Shown here one piece after another: positions 63,740 through 64,000 of a stretch of 64,000 nucleotides of DNA. Under the pieces are notes generated by a model. That model worked only from the letters and a program-made list of their open reading frames with translations. It made no database searches and was not told the DNA's origin. The first letter of the stretch is position 1. The number at the start of each line of letters is the position of its first letter. The position numbers were made by a program, and so were the translations under genes. Source of the DNA: Nonomuraea glycinis (lineage in GTDB: Bacteria > Actinomycetota > Actinomycetes > Streptosporangiales > Streptosporangiaceae); NCBI RefSeq assembly GCF_014646515.1, contig NZ_BMNK01000017.1, positions 1-64,000 of the forward strand, written 5' to 3'.

Positions 63740-64000
63740 TGATCGCCGGTCCCAGCGCCAGCATGCCCGCGGTCGCGACTAGCCCGATGCCGCCCGTGGT
63801 GAACCAGAGCGCCCGCGGGCCGCCCAACTCCAGCAGGCCGCCGCCGAGCAGCGGCGCCAGCACCGCCGCGACCGACCAGGAGAACCCGAACAGCCCCGAG
63901 TACCGCCCGCGCAGGTGCGGCGGCGCCAGCCTGGCCAGGATCGTGCCCGCGATCCCGGCGGTGACGACCTCACCCGCCGTCCACACCGCGATCGTGACAG
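63729..64000 (-). CDS. MFS transporter, C-terminal part (cut by window edge)
   Basis: About 90 codons are visible, open to the right edge (reading VTIAVWTAGEVVTAGIAGTI at the edge). Two to three hydrophobic helices (GLFGFSWSVAAVLAPLLGGG, WFTTGGIGLVATAGMLALGP) with LAPPHLRGRYSGLFG between them match the C-terminal helices of an MFS permease. The N-terminal two thirds lie outside. It lies 107 bp beyond the start of the SARP fusion gene on the same strand and is followed by the 26-bp repeats. Confidence 0.75.
   Translation of the reverse strand, partial: VTIAVWTAGEVVTAGIAGTILARLAPPHLRGRYSGLFGFSWSVAAVLAPLLGGGLLELGGPRALWFTTGGIGLVATAGMLALGPAIRRR

Noticed and set aside
1..64000. CRISPR array, tRNA, rRNA, prophage or biosynthetic megasynthase
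   Set aside because: I looked for spaced direct repeats, tRNA-like cloverleaf sequences, phage structural genes and PKS/NRPS motifs and saw none; the repeats found are short tandem duplications without spacers.

Overview
This window is chromosomal DNA from a very GC-rich, high-G+C Gram-positive actinomycete. GTG and TTG starts are common, ATGA/GTGA stop-start overlaps are frequent, and it carries F420 enzymes (an LLM-class F420 oxidoreductase and an NADPH:F420 reductase-type protein), PucR and SARP regulators, actinobacterial DUF families and a DUF305/DUF3105 pair. The gene content looks like Streptosporangiaceae (Nonomuraea-like), but that placement is inference; no rRNA or tRNA gene is present to test it.

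Left part (1-16 kb). An IS607-type element remnant and a decayed quinone oxidoreductase open the window. Then come a divergent F420 oxidoreductase, a PhyH-type dioxygenase / phosphotriesterase-like hydrolase / cytochrome P450 operon, an MFS exporter, a Gfo/Idh/MocA oxidoreductase, and a cobalamin-riboswitch-controlled operon (BtuF-, BtuC-, BtuD-like proteins and CbiZ) for corrinoid uptake and cobinamide salvage. A decayed Uma2 gene and a HyuA/HyuB hydantoinase-type pair follow. Two near-identical CAAGCGCTTG palindromes, resembling the KstR2 operator, sit in the two divergent promoter regions at 2.2 kb and 15.35 kb.

15-31 kb. A membrane-anchored protease-like protein with a lost catalytic triad and a zinc ribbon is translationally coupled to a transmembrane Ser/Thr kinase and followed by an orphan NarL response regulator. 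Next is a DUF6421 / SDR / threonine-aldolase operon, a phytoene-desaturase-like flavoprotein, the divergent DUF305 and DUF3105 genes, alanine dehydrogenase, an excalibur-domain protein and a purine locus (NCS2 permease, EF-hand protein, molybdopterin subunit of xanthine dehydrogenase, divergent PucR).

34-50 kb. A 47-codon secreted peptide gene, absent from a standard ORF list, is divergent from an XRE-HTH plus TPR regulator. This layout recalls the RRNPP peptide-quorum-sensing systems of Firmicutes and is the most interesting candidate for an undescribed system here. CopC and a CopD/CtaG fusion, an ABC exporter, an orphan HATPase domain, methionine aminopeptidase with a 58-aa partner ORF, a cyclase/LysR pair, a secreted lipase, the F420 reductase and a complete ABC-transporter plus DesK/NarL two-component cassette follow.

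50-64 kb. A MocR regulator divergent from a Cys/Met-metabolism PLP enzyme, a threonine-dehydratase-like enzyme, panB, two MFS exporters (the second with a TetR gene and a repeated operator), a Nudix hydrolase, VapBC, glutamine-dependent NAD synthetase, an unusual SARP-response-regulator fusion, and an MFS gene cut by the window edge.

A recurring oddity is short tandem duplication (14-54 bp period) at gene boundaries, often across a stop or start codon, at about ten places.
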